NCBI GenBank assembly: GCA_019054805.1
Contig: JAHQIY010000005.1
Span: forward strand, 4,013,501 to 4,077,500
Origin: Brachionus manjavacas
Lineage: Eukaryota; Rotifera; Eurotatoria; Ploima; Brachionidae
DNA: 64,000 nucleotides
Reading direction: 5' to 3'
The notes below the pieces were generated by a model. That model had not been told where the DNA came from. It saw nothing but the letters and a program-made list of their open reading frames with translations, and did no database searches. This document shows, in pieces, positions 20,987 to 32,623 of this stretch. Position numbers and translations under genes: made by a program. Position 1 is the first letter of the stretch. Each line of letters starts with the position of its first letter.

Positions 20987-23900
20987 ATGCAAAAGCTGGA
21001 TCTAATCGATGGGGCCTACTCGGCCACATGCAGCTCACAGCCGCTCACGTTCATAGACAACGATTTTGTCGGCGCCGAGAACACCCAGGCCACCGAGTTC
21101 AACTACGAGCTCACATTTCCAAACGAGCTGAACAATTTTCACTCACAGCAGCAAATGGCCTCTCAAATGGAACACTCGTCCCAAGCGACCACCAACGGCC
21201 TAGACGACCAAGCCAACCAGGTAGTCAAAGACCTAAACGCGCTCAACTTCGAGGACGACGAAGAGGAAATGTACAATGTAATTGACCTTCCCAAGCATGC
21301 ATGGTACAATTTTTTTTCTTTATTTTCTTTTCTTCCATCTTAAATCTTAAACTTAATAATAAAATAAATTTTTGTTGCTGTTGCAGTGCTTATTGCGGCA
21401 TTCACGACCCTGCCTCGGTGCTGATGTGCAACACGCACAAAAAATGGTTCTGCAATGGACGCGGCAACACATCGGGCAGCCACATAGTCAACCATTTAGT
21501 CCGAGCCAAGTGCAAAGAAGTCACTTTGCACAAAGACGGACCACTGGGCGAAACAATACTGGAATGCTACAATTGTGGATGCCGGAACGTTTTTCTGCTC
21601 GGCTACATACCGGCCAAGTCGGACTCGGTAGTAGTTCTGCTGTGCCGTCAGCCATGCGCCACCCAGACCTCGCTCAAGGACTTGAATTGGGACCCCACCG
21701 AATGGAAGCCGTTGATAGAGGACCGCTCGTTTTTGTCATGGCTGGTCAAGATTCCGTCAGAGCAGGAGCAGTTTCGGGCGCGTCAAATAACAGCGCAGCA
21801 AATAAACAAACTGGAAGAGCTGTGGAAAGAGGCGCCCGACGCCAAATTCGAGGACTTGGAGCGTCCGGGCATTGACGAGGAGCCGCAACAGGTGCTGCTG
21901 CGCTACGAGGACGCCTACCAGTACCAGAACATATTTGCGCCGCTGGTCAAAATGGAGGCGGACGACGACCGACGGCTCAAAGAGTCGCAGACCCAGGGCG
22001 ACATCGAGGTCAGATGGGACTTGGGCCTGAACAAAAAACGACTGGCTTACTTTTGTTTGCCCAAGGCCAACGACGAAATGCGCTTGATGCCCGGCGACGA
22101 ACTACGCCTGAGGTACATTGGCGACGGACACAAGCCGTGGTCGGGCGTCGGTCACGTGATCCGCGTGCCCAACACAAAATTTTTCGACTACGCTGACGAG
22201 GTCGGCATCGAGCTGAAAATAAGCGCCGGCGCTCCCATCGAGCACAAAAAAGACTTCATTGTCGAGTTTGTGTGGAAGTCGACTTCGTTCGACCGGATGC
22301 AAAGTGCGCTCAAAACTTTTGCCATCGACGAAAACTCGGTCTCGGCGTTCATTTACCACAAGCTGCTTGGCCACGACGTAGAGGACATGGTGATCAAAGC
22401 CAATTTGCCGAGGCGCTTCTCGGTGCCCGGTCTGCCCGAGCTCAACCACTCGCAAGTCTACGCTGTCAAAACTGTGCTGCAGCGTCACTTGAGCCTGATC
22501 CAAGGGCCGCCTGGCACCGGCAAAACTGTCACCTCGGCCACCATCGTCTACCACTTGGCCAAGCAAAACCACGGCCAAGTGCTCGTGTGCGCTCCGAGCA
22601 ACATAGCCGTCGACCAGCTCACAGAGAAAATCCACCGCTCGGGCCTCAAGGTGGTGCGCTTGTGCGCCAAGAGTCGCGAGGCTATCGACTCGCCGGTCAG
22701 CTTTTTGGCGCTGCACAATCAAATAAGAAACTTGGACTCGGAGCCAGAGCTGAAAAAGCTGCAGCAGCTGAAGGACGAGACGGGCGAGTTGTCTTCGGCC
22801 GACGAAAAGCGCTACCGAACGCTGAAGCGAAAGTGCGAAAGCGAACTGTTGCGCAATGCCGATGTCATTTGTTGTACTTGTGTGGGCGCCGGCGATCCCC
22901 GGCTCAGCAAATTTCAATTCAAAAGCATTCTGATTGACGAGAGCACTCAGGCCACAGAGCCCGAGTGCATGGTGCCGGTGGTGCTTGGCGCGCGACAATT
23001 AATTCTAGTCGGCGATCACTGCCAATTGGGCCCCGTGGTCATGTGCAAAAAAGCGGCCCGCTCCGGCCTCAGCCAGTCGCTGTTCGAGCGTCTAGTGGGC
23101 CTGGGCATACGGCCCATTCGACTCCAGGTACAGTATCGCATGCATCCCGCTCTCAGCGCCTTTCCCTCCAACACGTTCTATGACGGCTCGTTGCAGAACG
23201 GAGTCACAGCCAAAGAGCGCTCCATTGTCAACCTGGACTTTCCGTGGCCTCAGCCAGAGACGCCCATGTTTTTCTACTGCTCGCTGGGCCAAGAGGAAAT
23301 ATCGTCGAGCGGCACTTCGTACCTGAACCGGACCGAAGCGTCCATGGTCGAGAAAATAGCCACCAAGTTTATCAAGTCGGGCATCAAGCCCGAACAAATC
23401 GGCATCATAACACCGTACGAAGGCCAGCGAGCCTACTTGGTACAGTACATGCAGTACAGCGGCTCGTTGCACCAAAAAATCTACCAAGAAATCGAAGTGG
23501 CCAGTGTGGACGCCTTCCAGGGCCGAGAAAAAGACATTATTGTTTTGTCGTGTGTGAGAGCTAATGAGCATCAAGGAATCGGATTTTTGAACGATCCGAG
23601 ACGTTTGAACGTGGCGCTAACCAGGGCCAAGTACGGCGTCATAGTCGTTGGCAACCCGAAAGTCCTGTCCAAACAACTCCTCTGGCACCATTTGCTCACC
23701 TACTACAAGGAGCAAAAAGTTCTGGTCGAAGGACCGCTCAACAATCTAAAAGAGAGCATGATACAATTTAGCAAGCCCAAGAAGCCCGCTAATCTAAATC
23801 CGGGAGCTAACAAATTTATGAATACCACAATGTTCAGTGCCAGAGAAGCGTTGATACCAGGCGGTCCGTTCGACAAGAGTAAGAGTGCGCCGCTTGGCTT

Positions 23901-26162
23901 CGGCTATCAGCCCCAGCCCGACTACATGCGCTCTCATGACCCTCTCAGCTTCATTGACCCGCGCAGTGCAGCTCTCAACGCCCTCAACTTGCCAATACCT
24001 GTGCCCATGCTAATGCCTGCACCTCCACAGCAAGCACAGTCGTTCTTCAATGCCAATCAGAACAAATCTGCCAAGAGACAGCCTGCAGCTATGAATATGA
24101 GAAAAAATCGACCGAAATATCAAAATCCAATGTCGTTTGGTACCCAGCAGTCCCAGTCCAGTCAAAATACACAAGTATTTTTTTTATTAATTTTTTTTTT
24201 TTTTTACTTTTTTTTACACTGTTCTTTAGTTAGTTGGAAAATTGGTAATTTTAGGTAAAGTTAGCCAAGCTTACTACTAAATTTCATGTATCTCAAATTT
24301 GATTTTAATTTTTAAAAAAGTCACCTGTCTTGATTCTAAATTTGTTTGAAATTATTTTGCAAAAAAGACGTGGCATTGTGAATTTTCATACAAAAGTTTA
24401 AATTCTTTCGTACTCAAAATTTACTAGAGATTTTCCTATGAGCTTTAAAAAGTGAAACAAACCGTGGTTTCATTTATTGATTGTCCAGTTTAAACAAAAA
24501 TTTCCAATAAATTGATTATTTTAAAAATTATATTGTATGTTAATTTAGAATTGAAAATTAAAATTTTTTGCTGTTCTTAATTAAGAATTTCTTTAGAAAT
24601 TAAAACAAATTCAAACATTTGAATTGTATTTATTAACAATTATAACCATCAAATTCAAGATTATTTAAGTAGTGGTGACAGAATTTTAACATTTAAATAA
24701 ATAAAAATTACAAATTGCAACAAAAAAAAACAAAATTTCATAATATTGATATCATTTAATCGATCACGTAAATCTACCCTGTTAATTAAAATTATTTTTT
24801 GTTTTTATTTTTCATGTTTTTTCATCATCAAATTTTAAAAAGCTCAATTTTGTCAGATTAATAAGTGAAAATTAATCTTGTTTTTGTAATTTTTGAAAGA
24901 TTTGTTCGAAAATTCACAAATTCAAAAGACGTAATAAACCCTGCAAATTTTTTCTTTTCATTTAAATTTTAAATGAAAACAAAATTAATTTTTTTTCCAA
25001 ATTTTTTCAGATAACTAAATAAGTCATCTTTTTAAATTGATGTAAACACTTATTCGGTTAATACAAATTTTTAAGTATTGCATTTATTACTACTAAAAAT
25101 AAAAAGATAATAATTAAAGTCGAGCTAAATGACTTCAAAAAAAATTTATCTTAGCCAAGTTTTTGGTCATAATTACTGTGAATTTTTGTGAAAATTTCAT
25201 TAATGAATTTTTACATTCTATTTGTAAAAAAAAAAAAAAAATATTCCAGTTACTTTACTTTATTAATTTGCCATATTGAAGTTTGAGATCAAGATCAAAA
25301 GATCAAAACATAAATTTTAATATTTTTTTAAATATTGGAAGAGAAATAAATTTTTTCCAAAGCAATTACTTGACATCAAGTTTATTTTCATTTTTAAAAT
25401 TTTAATATGTCCCTTTTGATCGCACTTTAACAAGTTTAAGTATTTTAATTGATTTTAATGTAAACTTACTTTTAAAGACAAAAAAATTTACTGTTTTAAA
25501 TTAAATAATTTATTTAAGTGGAAAAATAACATTATTTAAGTTTGAGGGAATGGATATAAAACTTATAAATTTTAATTTTTGAATTAACTTAACCTGAATT
25601 ATTTAAATTGTTGATTGTTTTTGTTAAATAAATTAGAGATCGATCATTTTGATGTTAATTTGATAATGAACCATTATTAGACATAACATGTCAAGTAATG
25701 TTTTGTATTTATTTCTTAAAAATTATCAAAATCCTTAGATTAATTAAGTTTTAAAATTTTAAATGATCGTTTTGATCTTAAAATTTGATTTGAAACTTAA
25801 ATTTGCCATTAATTTCGCTTGAATTCAGTAATCAATTTTCAAAAAAATTTAAAAACATTATATGTAAATATTTTACATTTTTATATTCTAATATTTTCTA
25901 ATTTAATAAGGAGCTAATATCACAAGGTTTGTCGCAAAATTTGTTGACTCAAGCAGTTCAAAGTCAACCGTTTTTGTCCCAAGGCGGCTTGTCTCAAGCT
26001 GGATTATCACAAGCCGATTTTTCACAAGATAGCTATTTGGATCACTTCCAGTCACAGGCCGAAGGTTTGCTCTCACAAGATTCTAGCTATCAACCGTCGT
26101 ATTTTGGCCATTCTCAAACTGGTGGCATAAACAATACCGGTGGACAATTGTCTCAATTCTAA
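20987..26162 (+). CDS. UPF1: UPF1/RENT1, ATP-dependent RNA helicase of nonsense-mediated decay
   Basis: Superfamily 1 helicase that triggers nonsense-mediated mRNA decay in the cytoplasm. Exons 20987-21303, 21387-24174 and 25911-26162 give 1118 residues, the usual animal length. The acidic stretch ([10 protein letters not shown]) leads into the Cys/His-rich UPF2-binding domain from residue 106 ([30 protein letters not shown]). Helicase motif I GPPGTGKT is near 478, motif II DEST near 622, and [10 protein letters not shown] and [10 protein letters not shown] are later motifs. The last exon is an SQ cluster with about 12 Ser/Thr-Gln pairs, the target of the SMG1 kinase. The ATG at 20987 is the first in frame. 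Coding sequence is strongly G/C-rich at third positions, unlike MSH5 or DLST nearby; this produces long meaningless antisense frames. Confidence 0.97.
24175..25910 (+). other. Long UPF1 intron 2
   Basis: A 1.7 kb GT-AG intron, by far the longest in the genes here, separating the helicase exon from the SQ-rich last exon. It is A/T-rich and contains a short dispersed repeat near 24446-24495 (GTGAAACAAACxxTGGTTTCATTT type) also seen near 63047-63090. Confidence 0.7.
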
Positions 26163-26974
26163 GACCAATAGTAGAGACTAAGATTGATTAACAAAATAAT
26201 GAACCACAGTGAGAAGACGGGCTCCGTTGAACAGCACATTATTTCGATGATTTTATTTTTGACACAACGGAAACGCAATGATTTAAAAGGGTTTTTTATT
26301 TTGTTATAAATCTGGCTAAGATGGAATGTAATTTTAAAATTATGATGGAAGAAATTTTTCTTAAAAAAAACTTTGTTAAAAATGTTTAATTTTAAAAAGT
26401 TATTTTAGAAAGTGGTCTAAGAGCGCCTTTTTTTGTTTTTTTTTCCTAGATATTTTAAGTCATCAGTTATTTTGTTTTTTTTTTTAATATTATTTGAATA
26501 TTTAAGTGTTTTATTGAATTGTTAAATAAAATAAAACAAGAATAATGTTCAAGAAAGAGAACTTTATTATTAAAATTTTTTGAATAAAAATTTGAAATAA
26601 ATTTATTTCTTAGTTATTCTAAATATTTTTTTTTTAAACATTAATCAATCAATTTTACGATCAGCAAAAAATTTCAATCGATATTTTTTATCGATAAAGG
26701 TAAATTTGACTTTAAATCAAATTGATATTTGAATTTTATACAGTCATGATCGCGTCAGAATGATTTTTTGCCATTTCATGTAGATATTATTACGATCAAG
26801 TTTGAGTCAAAGTTTTTGAAATAACTTTTTTTTAAATTTAAAAATTTACAATTAATTAAAATAATGAACTAATTGCATACTTGAAGTATTGTTCAACAGT
26901 CTTTTCAATATATAAAACGAAGATGTTGATCTAAACTTAAGAATCATAAGATTAAATTTGATTTTAAATTAAAT
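26163..26974. other. UPF1 3' UTR and intergenic DNA
   Basis: A/T-rich; AATAAAATAAAA near 26524 is a plausible poly(A) signal. No coding-like frame seen. Confidence 0.5.
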
Positions 26975-27075
26975 TTTAGTTCAATGATAGATGAAATTAA
27001 AGAAAGCTGTAATTCAAAGATTACTAAAATCTTATCAAATAAAAAATGGGGTCTTAATCATGAAACTTTTTTTTA
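26975..27075 (+). pseudogene. Scrap of LINE reverse transcriptase
   Basis: Reads DEIKESCNSKITKILSNKKW followed by GLNHET, matching DEIKERCNKR...SNKKWGLTQNT at 39115-39195 in the same orientation. A short dead fragment, cut off just before the MITE at 27107. Confidence 0.75.
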
Positions 27076-27106
27076 GGTTACTTTAAAAAACCTTTTATTG
27101 GATCTA

Positions 27107-27820
27107 CAGTCAAACCTCGATAATTTGGTTCTACAATTTAATGGAATCTTGATAATCCGGAATTAAGAAAAAATTTAAAAAAATTGATTTTTTAATGTAA
27201 CTTTTTTTTAAGCAAATAAGCAAACAGAAATTCAATAAAAAAAGATTCAATTTTTAAAATTTGTTCTAATACAATTGATCATAATTTTTTTATTAGTTTA
27301 TTCATATAGATGTCTCTTTAATGTTTTGTTTGATTAAAAAAAAAAAAAATTCAGAGTATTCCACGATCTTATTGTTAATCCGTATGATTTTTTCTTAATT
27401 GATTACCAGAAGTCCTTCATATCAATATCGCTTAATTTGTAACAAAACTTTTTGAATTTTCTTTTTTTCTTTTAATTTTTACAACAATTAATCTGTCAAT
27501 GTCAACATTATCTTTATTATGTAAAACAAAAATATTCATTATATATAATCGAATTTTTTTCATCTTTTTTATTTGTCATGATTGCATAACAATATTAACA
27601 ACATTTTTTTTGATTTTGTTAATTGAAATAATTTCTTATGAAACTTTTTTTTATAAGTTAATTGATATAATGACGGAAAACAGAAATTATCCGACATTTA
27701 ATGCCGGACATTAGAGATGATTTATCATGTAAATATATAATAAAGTAAAGGGAATTTTGAATTTGTTCGAAATAGCAAAAATTACGGATCATTGAAGTTT
27801 GGATTATCGAGGCTTGATTG
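27107..27820. mobile_element. Pogo/Tigger-like MITE, 714 bp
   Basis: Inverted ends CAGTCAAACCTCGATAATTTGG (left) and, read from the right, CAATCAAGCCTCGATAATCC. TA lies immediately outside both ends (27105-27106 and 27821-27822), the expected target duplication. The CAGTxxAxCCTCGATAAT end is characteristic of Tigger/pogo-family elements. The interior has further GATAATCCGG and ATTATCCGACAT motifs but no transposase, so it is non-autonomous. A 71-codon frame inside (27499-27714) is A/T-rich and not convincing. Confidence 0.8.
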
Positions 27821-27822
27821 TA

Positions 27823-28385
27823 TTCGGATTTCCTAAAAATAGGACCTAACTTATATATCTTTTTTTCAAATTTAATTTTTAATTTTAATTTTTTAATTTT
27901 AATTTTTACATAATGAGTTTTTTAATCGTCTTATGTTCATTTACGAAAATTTTTTCGAAATTTACGAATTTAGAAATCTTATTTCAAACTTTTTAAAAAT
28001 TTTCTGAAAATTTTTTTTTATAATTATTTTAATGGTTTAAAAAAAGAGGTTGTTGTATTTAAGGGTTTTTCGGACCCAAAGTTAAGAACTCATGATTGAA
28101 AAATCTATATCACATTTTGGATAAATTTTAGCTCATTTGAAAGCTCAACAAAAAAAAATATGACCATTTTTATAATAATATAATATTTTACTTTTAAGAA
28201 TATAATAATAACTAAAGGATGCAAAATTTATTTTTAAATGTTAAACTGTTGAACAATTAATTATTTCTAGCTTTTTTTAAAATAAAATGAAGAAAAACTT
28301 TAAATCGAGGATATTCTTTAGAAATTCTTCTTGGAGCCAAATCGTTAACCAAGTAAAAGTTTTCTTTAACTCGAAGTTTTTTTTT
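27823..28385. other. Intergenic stretch
   Basis: A/T-rich DNA with no coding-like frame; contains tandem TTTTAATTTT runs near 27870-27905. Confidence 0.5.
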
Positions 28386-28622
28386 CCCTTATTCACTCCT
28401 TGTGGAGCATAGGATCATGACTTTTGATTTCCACTCAAGTCGATCTTTTGCCTTTACCCTTGCTTCTCCCCATGTCATTCCCATTTCGATGAGCTCTTTC
28501 GTGATTGTTGATCTCCATGTTACTGCTGGTCGTCCTACCTTACGTCGCCCTTGAGGTATCCATTGAAGGGCTTTTTTGTGTATCCGTGTCTCTTTCATTC
28601 TAAGTACATGCCCGAGCCATTA
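28386..28622 (-). pseudogene. Non-LTR retrotransposon remnant (ORF2 C-terminus), second copy
   Basis: Same family as 14693-14896, on the opposite strand: open frame 28598-28389 with GRRKVGRPAVTWRSTITKEL and KAKDRLEWKSK, ending CSTRSE. It retains two residues (KA) that the first copy lacks. Upstream sequence (toward 28622) keeps only the RLxGHVLRM start and then stops matching, so it is a 5'-truncated fragment. Confidence 0.85.
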
Positions 28623-29731
28623 CAGTATTTAATTCGTAATACACTGACTTAATGTCTCAAAAATAAAAATTAATTTTTAATAAGGCACTCGTACCTATTG
28701 ATTTTATGAATCATTATTTGATTTTACCACGAGAAATTCAAATTTATTAAAGAAAATTAAGAAATAATTTAAAGAATCTCTTATATTGTATCAATCCCCA
28801 AAGATGAGACAAAGCTTCTTGTATTTCAACGATTAAAGCTATCTTACAAATTAAAAGAAGGAAAACAAGAAAAAAAGGTTTAGTTCAAACACCAATTTTC
28901 AATCTAAATTTCCTCATGAAAAACATAATAAAAGTCAAACAAAAAAATTGAAACTTAAAAATATCTTCTAAAACATTAGAAGACATTGTCAATATTTTTC
29001 GTGACATAAATTCGTTTCTCAGGAGTCAAATATTTTGGTTTCCCGAGGGAATCAAAAATATTGGTCTGCATATAGCAATACCTGAACCATTCCATTCTCA
29101 AATTACTGGATCTTTTTTCTGTTGATACTAAAAAGATATCTGAAAATTGAAAAGTTTTAATACTTAAAAAAAAGAAATATTAAAGAAGAAAAGAAAAGTA
29201 TTAAGTAAATTCGAAAAAAACTCAGTGAAACCATGCAGTTTTGTCAAATGGACTCAAATTTTTTGCTTAAAACGAACTGGCCAACGTTTGGACAAGGTGT
29301 CGTATCTTTGGATGTAATTGAGTCATTTAATTTTTGACACAAAATATTATATTAATTTTATCAATGATAAAAAAAGAGATTTGAATAGAGCTTTTAAATT
29401 AAATTAAGACTGACTTTTAAAATTTAAGACCACTAAATGTTTAAATATATTACTGTCATAAAAACAGATATATGGTATATAACCAAAAAAATATTTAAAA
29501 TTTTTAGTTTATAAAGCTGAGTTCATTTAAAATTTAAAAATTATTTCATAACCCAAAATTTTTGATTTTTTTTCAAATTTTTGTTTTTAAAGAATGTTAA
29601 TTTTATTTTGCTATTTGGTTCAATAATTTATTTTAATGATTAAAAATTTAAATAACATTTTAATATTTTAGTTCTCTTAACTAATAATAGGTGAAATTAA
29701 ATAAAATCTATTCAGACACTTTGGAGTTATC
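28623..29731. other. Region upstream of CDK8
   Basis: Mostly A/T-rich noncoding DNA. One minus-strand stretch (29128-28976) is open for about 50 codons and reads EKRSSNLRMEWFRYC, then DSLGKPKYLTPEKRIYVTKN; the GKPKxLTPEKR part resembles the second helix-turn-helix of Tc1-type transposases, so it may be a relic. I see no definite CDK8 core promoter. Confidence 0.35.
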
Positions 29732-31655
29732 ATGGATCTTGACTTTAAAGAACAGCTAGATAGAGAACGAAAAAAAGTCGAAGATGTTTTTGATTTTAAA
29801 AATTGGAAAATAGGCCGTGGAACTTATGGACATGTTTACAAGGCAAAGAAAAAAGATGGGTAAAGATTCTCTCTAATTTTGGCTAATTTTTTTTAATTAA
29901 TTTTAAAATTTAGCTTAGACACGCGGGAATTCGCTCTGAAGCAGATAGAGGGCTCTGGTCTGTCAACCAGTGCCTGTAGAGAAATAGCAGTATTATTTTA
30001 CCTCAATTTTTTACCTCTACCGCTTGATAATTCTGTCTAAAAAAAGCTTTTAAGAGAACTCCAACATCCGAATGTTATCACTCTTCTCAAAGTATTTCTT
30101 TCGCATCATGACCGAAAAGTTTGGCTCTTGTTTGAATTTGCAGAACATGACCTATGGGTAAATTTTATTAAATTTTTTTTTATCTAAATTAATTTCTTTC
30201 AAGCATATTATTAAGCATCATAGATCAAGTAAACAGACCAAACGATTTGACTGTCCACGAAGCATGGTCAAATCGCTGCTATATCAAATTTTAGCTGGAA
30301 TACACTATCTACATTGTAATTGGATTTTGCATAGAGATCTGGTAATTCACCATTGTCTTATTTTAAGTCGAATTTTAGTCATTTAAATTAAGAAACCAGC
30401 AAATATACTTGTTATGGGTGAAGGTTTTGAAAGAGGTCGGGTTAAAATTGGGGATATGGGATTTTCGCGTTTATTCAATTGTCCATTACGGCCATTAGCT
30501 GATCTTGATCCAGTAGTAGTTACTTTTTGGTATCGTTCTCCGGAACTTCTCCTGGGAGCCCGTCATTACACAAAAGCAATTGATATTTGGGCTATAGGCT
30601 GCATATTTTCGGAATTGCTTACTTATGAGCCTATCTTTCATTGTAAGCAGGAAGATATTAAGACAAATAATCCTTATCACCAAGATCAGTTGGATCGAAT
30701 TTTCAATGTAATGGGCTATCCAATGGAAAAAGACTGGGAAGACATCAAAAAAATGCCTGAATATAATAATTTTGCAAAAGATTTTAAAAAATCCAAGTTG
30801 GTTTGATTGAGAGTAATAAAATAGTTTTAAACTTTTCATGCTTTAGCTATCAGAATTGTTCGCTGGCAAAGTATATGGATAAGCATAAAATTCGAAGTGA
30901 TAGTAGAGAATTTGTTTTAGTAAATTAAAAATTTCATTTAATTAAAATTTTATTTTCAAATTATTTTTTCGATAGTTAACTAAACTATTAATCATGGATC
31001 CCTTGAAACGAATAACTACACAACAAGCCATGGATGATATATATTTTAAAGAAGATCCTAAGCCAACTGAAGAGTAAAGCAAAATAATTTTTTTTGAATT
31101 TTTATCCATTTATTCTTAATTTTCCAGTGCTTTTGAATGTTTTAAAGAAATACCGTATCCTAAACGAGAGTGTATTCCAGAAGAGGAATCTGATCATGAT
31201 AAAGAAGCACATAAAAATCAACAACACATGCACCATCAACAGCAGCATCAGTTACATCAGCCTCCAGACAAGCGAATGCGAATGAATCCAACTGGACCTC
31301 AACAACAAGCCAATCAACCCATGAATCTAATGAATCAAAAGCAAAATGATTCAAATTTTAATCCACAAGTACTTTTTAATCTAAATTAGTAAAAAAAAAT
31401 TTGAAATAATTAATCCTAAGTATGCGCAAAACAATAACCAACGAATGTTCTATAACGTAAGTGGCTAATTTTAGCTTTACATATTTTTTTTTAACTTTTA
31501 CATTAAATTAGAGAAATCAATCATCGAATAATTTAAATCAGCCTCACATTCATCCAGATATGATGTCTCAAAATCAAATGCAAAATCAACATCAACATCC
31601 AAATCAACAGCATCAACAAGCTCATCATCAAATTGGACAACAAAAAAATAGATGA
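29732..31655 (+). CDS. CDK8: Cyclin-dependent kinase 8 (Mediator kinase)
   Basis: Kinase of the Mediator CDK8 module, which with cyclin C, MED12 and MED13 regulates RNA polymerase II. Ten exons: 29732-29859, 29914-29989, 30047-30157, 30204-30341, 30393-30796, 30847-30919, 30976-31073, 31128-31368, 31421-31456, 31512-31655; together 482 residues without a frame break. Seen: [16 protein letters not shown] (Gly loop), ALKQIEG (catalytic Lys), STSACREIA (CDK8's SMSACRE-type helix), [19 protein letters not shown] in place of DFG as in CDK8/19, and [20 protein letters not shown], which lacks a T-loop phosphosite as in the family. After PYPKRE the tail is His/Gln/Asn-rich, a normal CDK8 feature. The donor of exon 5 (AA|GTTGGT) was chosen because it gives [17 protein letters not shown] lies near 31699. 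Confidence 0.96.
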
Positions 31656-31978
31656 TTCCAATCTGTATTTTTCTGTAAATAAATTGTAAAAAATGCAATA
31701 AAAAAATTTTTGTACTTAAATTTTTATTTAAATCAACTTAGAAATAATTTAAATTCAATCATCGAATATTTCAAATCGTTTTATTTTCACTCATTTAAAT
31801 TACAATAACCAAGCTTATTTGATTAATTCATTTAATTAATAATGATTCCGAATTAAATGGTCATTTAATTTTTTTTTTACACAAATATTTTTTTTGGATT
31901 TTATTTTTTCGGGTCCTACTAAAATACTGACCCCCAATTTTTTAAAATTTTCTGACCCCCATTTATTTTGCAAAGCAA
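31656..31978. other. CDK8 3' UTR and edge of the MULE
   Basis: A/T-rich; contains GACCCCCAATTTT and GACCCCCATTTAT motifs near 31929-31966 that resemble repeats inside the MULE's left arm, so the true left end of that element may lie here. Confidence 0.5.
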
Positions 31979-32623
31979 GAATATTTTTAAAAGTTTAAAT
32001 ATATCATTTAGTTTTAATTTTTCTCTTTTTTTTGAAAATTAAGATAGTTTATCTTCAAGATTTTTATTTTTTGTGAAAATCAAATATTTTTATACTTTAA
32101 AAAACCTGGCCCCCTACTGATCCCCATTTGAAGAGAATTTAACGAGCTTTCCAAAAAATGTGCCTAGTTTTTCTGCAGCATGCATAGTTTTTGAGATATT
32201 ATGATTATAATAAAATACCTTAGTTATTCTAAAATCGGATTTTAAAATTTTTAATACGATATACCATTAGATCAAGAATTTTCTAAGCTTTTTGATTTTT
32301 ATGTTTGTTCTCTTAAATTCAATTATATTTTTAGCGAAAAAACTATAATCTTCTTTTAAAGAAACATGACCCCCAACTGACCCCCATTTTTCTTGAAGAG
32401 AATTTAACGAGCTTTATAAAAATGTGCCTAGTTTTTCTCCAGGATGCATAGTTTTCGAGAATTTCAAAAGATATCATAATAATTGAGAAAAATTCAATTT
32501 ATAATTGTAATATTTGATATTTTTGGTTTTATTAATTTAGTTTTTATAATTTTTTAATAAAAGTTACAATTAATTTTAATAACAACTAATTTAATAAAAA
32601 AATAAAGTCTTTGTCTTAAATTT

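Noticed and set aside
22102..22998. 298-codon open frame antisense to UPF1, plus other long frames at 23092-23574 and 22272-22937
   Set aside because: They lie inside the G/C-rich UPF1 helicase exon and have His/Arg/Ala-rich composition typical of the shadow of a high-GC3 gene.
27499..27714. 71-codon frame inside the pogo-like MITE
   Set aside because: Ile/Phe/Leu-rich, no transposase motifs; noncoding interior of a non-autonomous element.
31160..31698. Minus-strand frames rich in Asp and Val
   Set aside because: Antisense of the His/Gln/Asn-rich CDK8 tail exons.
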